From assembly GCA_043818215.1 (NCBI GenBank), contig JBDRGC010000463.1:1-14703 (forward strand): DNA of 14,703 bases, written 5' to 3'. Origin of the DNA: JBDRGC01 sp043818215 (GTDB lineage: Bacteria; Chloroflexota; Anaerolineae; Anaerolineales; UBA11858). Both the position numbers and the translations under genes were made by a program. Positions 12,525 to 14,703 of the stretch are shown one piece after another (the stretch's first letter is position 1; every line of letters starts with the position of its first letter). The notes below the pieces were generated by a model. The model was not told the DNA's origin. It saw only the letters and a list, made by a program, of their open reading frames with translations, and searched no databases.

Positions 12525-14453
12525 ATGGCGAGCGAAAAAATACTTCTGGCTGTATCCGATCCCACCTTGGGCAAATTGCTGAAGGATGGGATTCTGCGCC
12601 CGGCTGGCTATCAGGTTACGCGGGCAGAAGATCGCCACTCGGTAGAATCGTTGCTTGGATTTTCACCCGTGGATGTTGTGATTCTGGAAGAACACTCGGC
12701 TGACGAGGCACTTGTTGAATTTGCCGGCCAGCTTTTATGTGCGTATCCTGCGTTAGCCATTATATTGATTGTGAGTTCCGAGCGCGACGATTTAGTTTTA
12801 CGGGCTTTGCGTATGGGGGTGACAGATTGTCTTCACCCGCCTCTGAAACCGGCCGATGTGCTGCAAGCTGTCCGTGATGGACTCGAGCGTCGCAAACGGA
12901 TCGAATCCTGGACGCGTAAGCAAACCCGGCGGAACACCGATATATTGCGCCGCCGCGTTGACGTGCTGAAGGAATTAGAGCAAATTGGACGTTCGGTAAC
13001 CGCTTCGCTGGATTTAGATTTTGTGCTGACGGCGATTGTAGATGCCGCTGTCAATATAACAGGAGCAGAAGAAGGCAGTTTATTGGTATTGGATGACGAT
13101 AGTGGCGAACTTTATATGCGTGCGGCCCGCAATTTCCAGGACGAATTCGTGCGTACTTTTCGCTTACCGGTCAGTGATACCTTAGCGGGTGAAGTAATCC
13201 GCACGGGGAAACCGGTCTTGTTAGATGAAGGAACGCTGCAAAAGATCAAAACATCTTATTTGGTGCGCACATTGATGTACGTTCCGCTCAAGATCCATGG
13301 ACGGGTGATTGGTGTACTCGGTGTGGATAATCGGGAAAGCAAGCAGGCTTTTACCAGGCATCACCTGGCACTGGTCTCCACTTTGGCTGACTATGCAGCT
13401 ATCGCCATCGAGAATGCCCGCATATATTCTAATACGGAGGTCGAGCGGCGGAAATTCGAGACCATTCTCGACGGGGTTGAGGACGGTGTTATCGTAGTGG
13501 GCTTCAACCACCGGGTGATTATAGTTAATCGTACCGCTCGGGATGCTTTTGGGATTGGAGAAGATGAGACAATAACATTAAAGTCGATTGAAACTGTTTT
13601 CCACCACGCAGAGTTGCTATATATGTTCACTGACGGGCATGCTGCCTATCCCTATCGGAGCGAGTTTAGTTTGGATGATGGACGGATCGTGAATGCCCAG
13701 CTTGTTTCAATTCCAGATGTGGGCTTTGCCGTGACTATGCAGGATATTACCTACTTCAAAGAACTTGATCGTATTAAAAGTGATTTTGTCAATACCGTAT
13801 CGCATGATCTTCGCTCTCCTCTGACAGCAATACTGGGATACACGGAATTGATTCCGCGTGTTGGCGAGGTGAATGATCAACAACGTGAGTTTATCAGCCG
13901 TGTACAAATTAGCGTGCGCAATATCACTACTTTGATCAATGACTTGTTGGATTTGGGGCGTATAGAAGCTGGATTTGATACCCGTAAGGAATTAATTCCC
14001 TTAGCGATGATCGTTCAATATTCTGTAGATAGCATGATGAACAGTCTCAACAAGAAAAGACTCAAGTTGACTCTGGATATCCCCGAAAAGCTCCCGAAAA
14101 TCTTAGGTGATCCTGTACGCTTGCGGCAAATTGCAGATAATTTACTGGGCAATGCCATCCGGTACACACCAGAAGGCGGCACTATCGTTATTCGTTTGCG
14201 AGCTGAGAGAGGCCAGGTCATTATGCAAATCCAGGACACCGGCTTAGGCATTCCACCTGCAGACCAGCCATATATTTTCGATAAATTTTATCGTGCCAGC
14301 AATGTCCCATCAGATGTTCCGGGCAGTGGTTTGGGGTTGGCGATTGTGAAATCCATTGTGGAAAGCCACTTGGGACGCATTTGGGTGGACTCATCCCTGG
14401 AAACCGGTTCAACCTTTACGGTTGTTATCCCCGTAGCAGACGACCAGTTGTAG
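12525..14453 (+). CDS. REC-like/GAF/PAS sensor histidine kinase
   Basis: A 642-residue soluble sensor kinase. The receiver-like domain (about 4-122) lacks the acidic pair and has Glu55 at the phospho-Asp site (DVVILEE) and Pro105 at the Lys site. GAF spans about 150-300 and PAS about 308-412, joined to HisKA by DRIKSDF. The H-box VSHDLRSPLTAIL has His427. The ATPase domain has N-box Asn543 in DNLLGNAIRYTPEGG, DTGLGIP at 571-577, the F-box IFDKFYR, and GSGLGLAIVKS at 600-610. All residues for autophosphorylation are present. It follows its degenerate paralogue with a two-base gap and no clear ribosome site of its own, implying coupled translation. No partner response regulator is in the window, and no membrane segment is present, so the signal is intracellular. 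Confidence 0.92.
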   Translation: MASEKILLAVSDPTLGKLLKDGILRPAGYQVTRAEDRHSVESLLGFSPVDVVILEEHSADEALVEFAGQLLCAYPALAIILIVSSERDDLVLRALRMGVTDCLHPPLKPADVLQAVRDGLERRKRIESWTRKQTRRNTDILRRRVDVLKELEQIGRSVTASLDLDFVLTAIVDAAVNITGAEEGSLLVLDDDSGELYMRAARNFQDEFVRTFRLPVSDTLAGEVIRTGKPVLLDEGTLQKIKTSYLVRTLMYVPLKIHGRVIGVLGVDNRESKQAFTRHHLALVSTLADYAAIAIENARIYSNTEVERRKFETILDGVEDGVIVVGFNHRVIIVNRTARDAFGIGEDETITLKSIETVFHHAELLYMFTDGHAAYPYRSEFSLDDGRIVNAQLVSIPDVGFAVTMQDITYFKELDRIKSDFVNTVSHDLRSPLTAILGYTELIPRVGEVNDQQREFISRVQISVRNITTLINDLLDLGRIEAGFDTRKELIPLAMIVQYSVDSMMNSLNKKRLKLTLDIPEKLPKILGDPVRLRQIADNLLGNAIRYTPEGGTIVIRLRAERGQVIMQIQDTGLGIPPADQPYIFDKFYRASNVPSDVPGSGLGLAIVKSIVESHLGRIWVDSSLETGSTFTVVIPVADDQL

Positions 14454-14478
14454 GACGATTTTCCAAATCGTCCTACAA
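14448..14478. terminator. Perfect 14-bp hairpin overlapping the kinase stop codon
   Basis: TTGTAGGACGATTT (14448-14461) and its exact complement (14465-14478) are separated by TCC. The left arm starts in the last Leu codon and contains the TAG stop of the sensor kinase. No T-run follows, so it is either an imperfect terminator, an mRNA-stabilising end, or a dispersed palindrome that has supplied the gene's stop codon. Confidence 0.7.
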
Positions 14479-14522
14479 GGGTGCATTCCCATTTTGTGAC
14501 ATTTAGCTCAAACAAGCCATGA

Positions 14523-14680
14523 AATTGTAAATGGTAAATTGTAAATGGTGAATGGTAAATGAAATGGCGCGTTGGAAACTTAATTTAGGAATTCAAAGCG
14601 CTGACGGTCGGGCGTTAGGCCACAATGGGACCAAAATCGGTCCAGAAGCATTTACCATTCACCATTCACCATTTACAATT
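14523..14680. repeat. 158-bp inverted-repeat element built of AATGGTAAATTGTAA-like units
   Basis: The left arm (14523-14561) is made of tandem AATTGTAAATGGT/GAATGGTAAAT units. The right arm (14649-14680) is the inverted counterpart, with ACCATTCACCATTCACC. The arms enclose an 87-base centre of ordinary composition containing GGACCAAAATCGGTCC-like pairing (14628-14643). It resembles the other intergenic palindromes of the window in design. No gene was seen in 14454-14703. Confidence 0.7.
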
Positions 14681-14703
14681 CTCCCGGTGATCTGGGATTG
14701 CGT

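Overview
The window looks like accessory sequence from a moderate-GC bacterium, most probably a member of the Chloroflexota (Anaerolineae-like). This is an inference, not a proof. It rests on stacked REC-GAF-PAS histidine kinases, a bacterial eRF1-family protein, a secreted HtrA protease with a Pro-rich linker, and intergenic spaces filled with short palindromic repeats such as CACGGAT/CGCGGAT runs. No rRNA, tRNA, CRISPR array, transposase or phage structural gene was seen.

Region 1 (1-2292) is a toxin-antitoxin cluster. It holds the 3' end of a MazF/PemK-type toxin gene at the left edge, a 262-bp MITE-like inverted-repeat element (230-491), a two-gene VapBC-type module (antitoxin 547-936, PIN toxin 933-1319), an 80-bp palindromic element (1470-1549), and a complete RHH-antitoxin/MazF pair (1671-1928, 1921-2292) behind a good sigma-70-type promoter. 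The 3' end of the complete mazF is nearly identical to the partial copy at position 1.

Region 2 (2329-7839) is the most notable part. It is a compact three-gene operon with its own near-consensus promoter (TTGACA-17-GATAAT) and a terminator. It encodes an AAA ATPase with a DUF3696-like C-terminus, a 333-residue protein of unknown family, and a 903-residue PHP-phosphoesterase/SMC-type ATPase (TrlF-like). From memory, this gene composition matches the three-gene anti-phage system Menshen (NsnA/NsnB/NsnC). The match of names to genes could not be checked. The neighbouring toxin-antitoxin genes fit a defence island.

Region 3 (7805-10868) looks like ordinary chromosome on the minus strand: a bacterial eRF1/Vms1-type release-factor-like protein with a GGSQ loop and a four-Cys zinc site, and an exported HtrA-type serine protease with one PDZ domain. 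A 385-bp gap of nested CGGAT repeats separates them, and a 13-bp tandem repeat lies upstream of the protease.

Region 4 (10873-14453) is a tightly coupled plus-strand pair of sensor proteins. The second is a complete-looking REC-GAF-PAS-HisKA-HATPase kinase. The first has an intact ATP-binding domain but Gln where the phospho-accepting His should be. In both, the receiver domain has lost its phospho-accepting Asp. No conventional response regulator is visible. The window ends in two more inverted-repeat structures.
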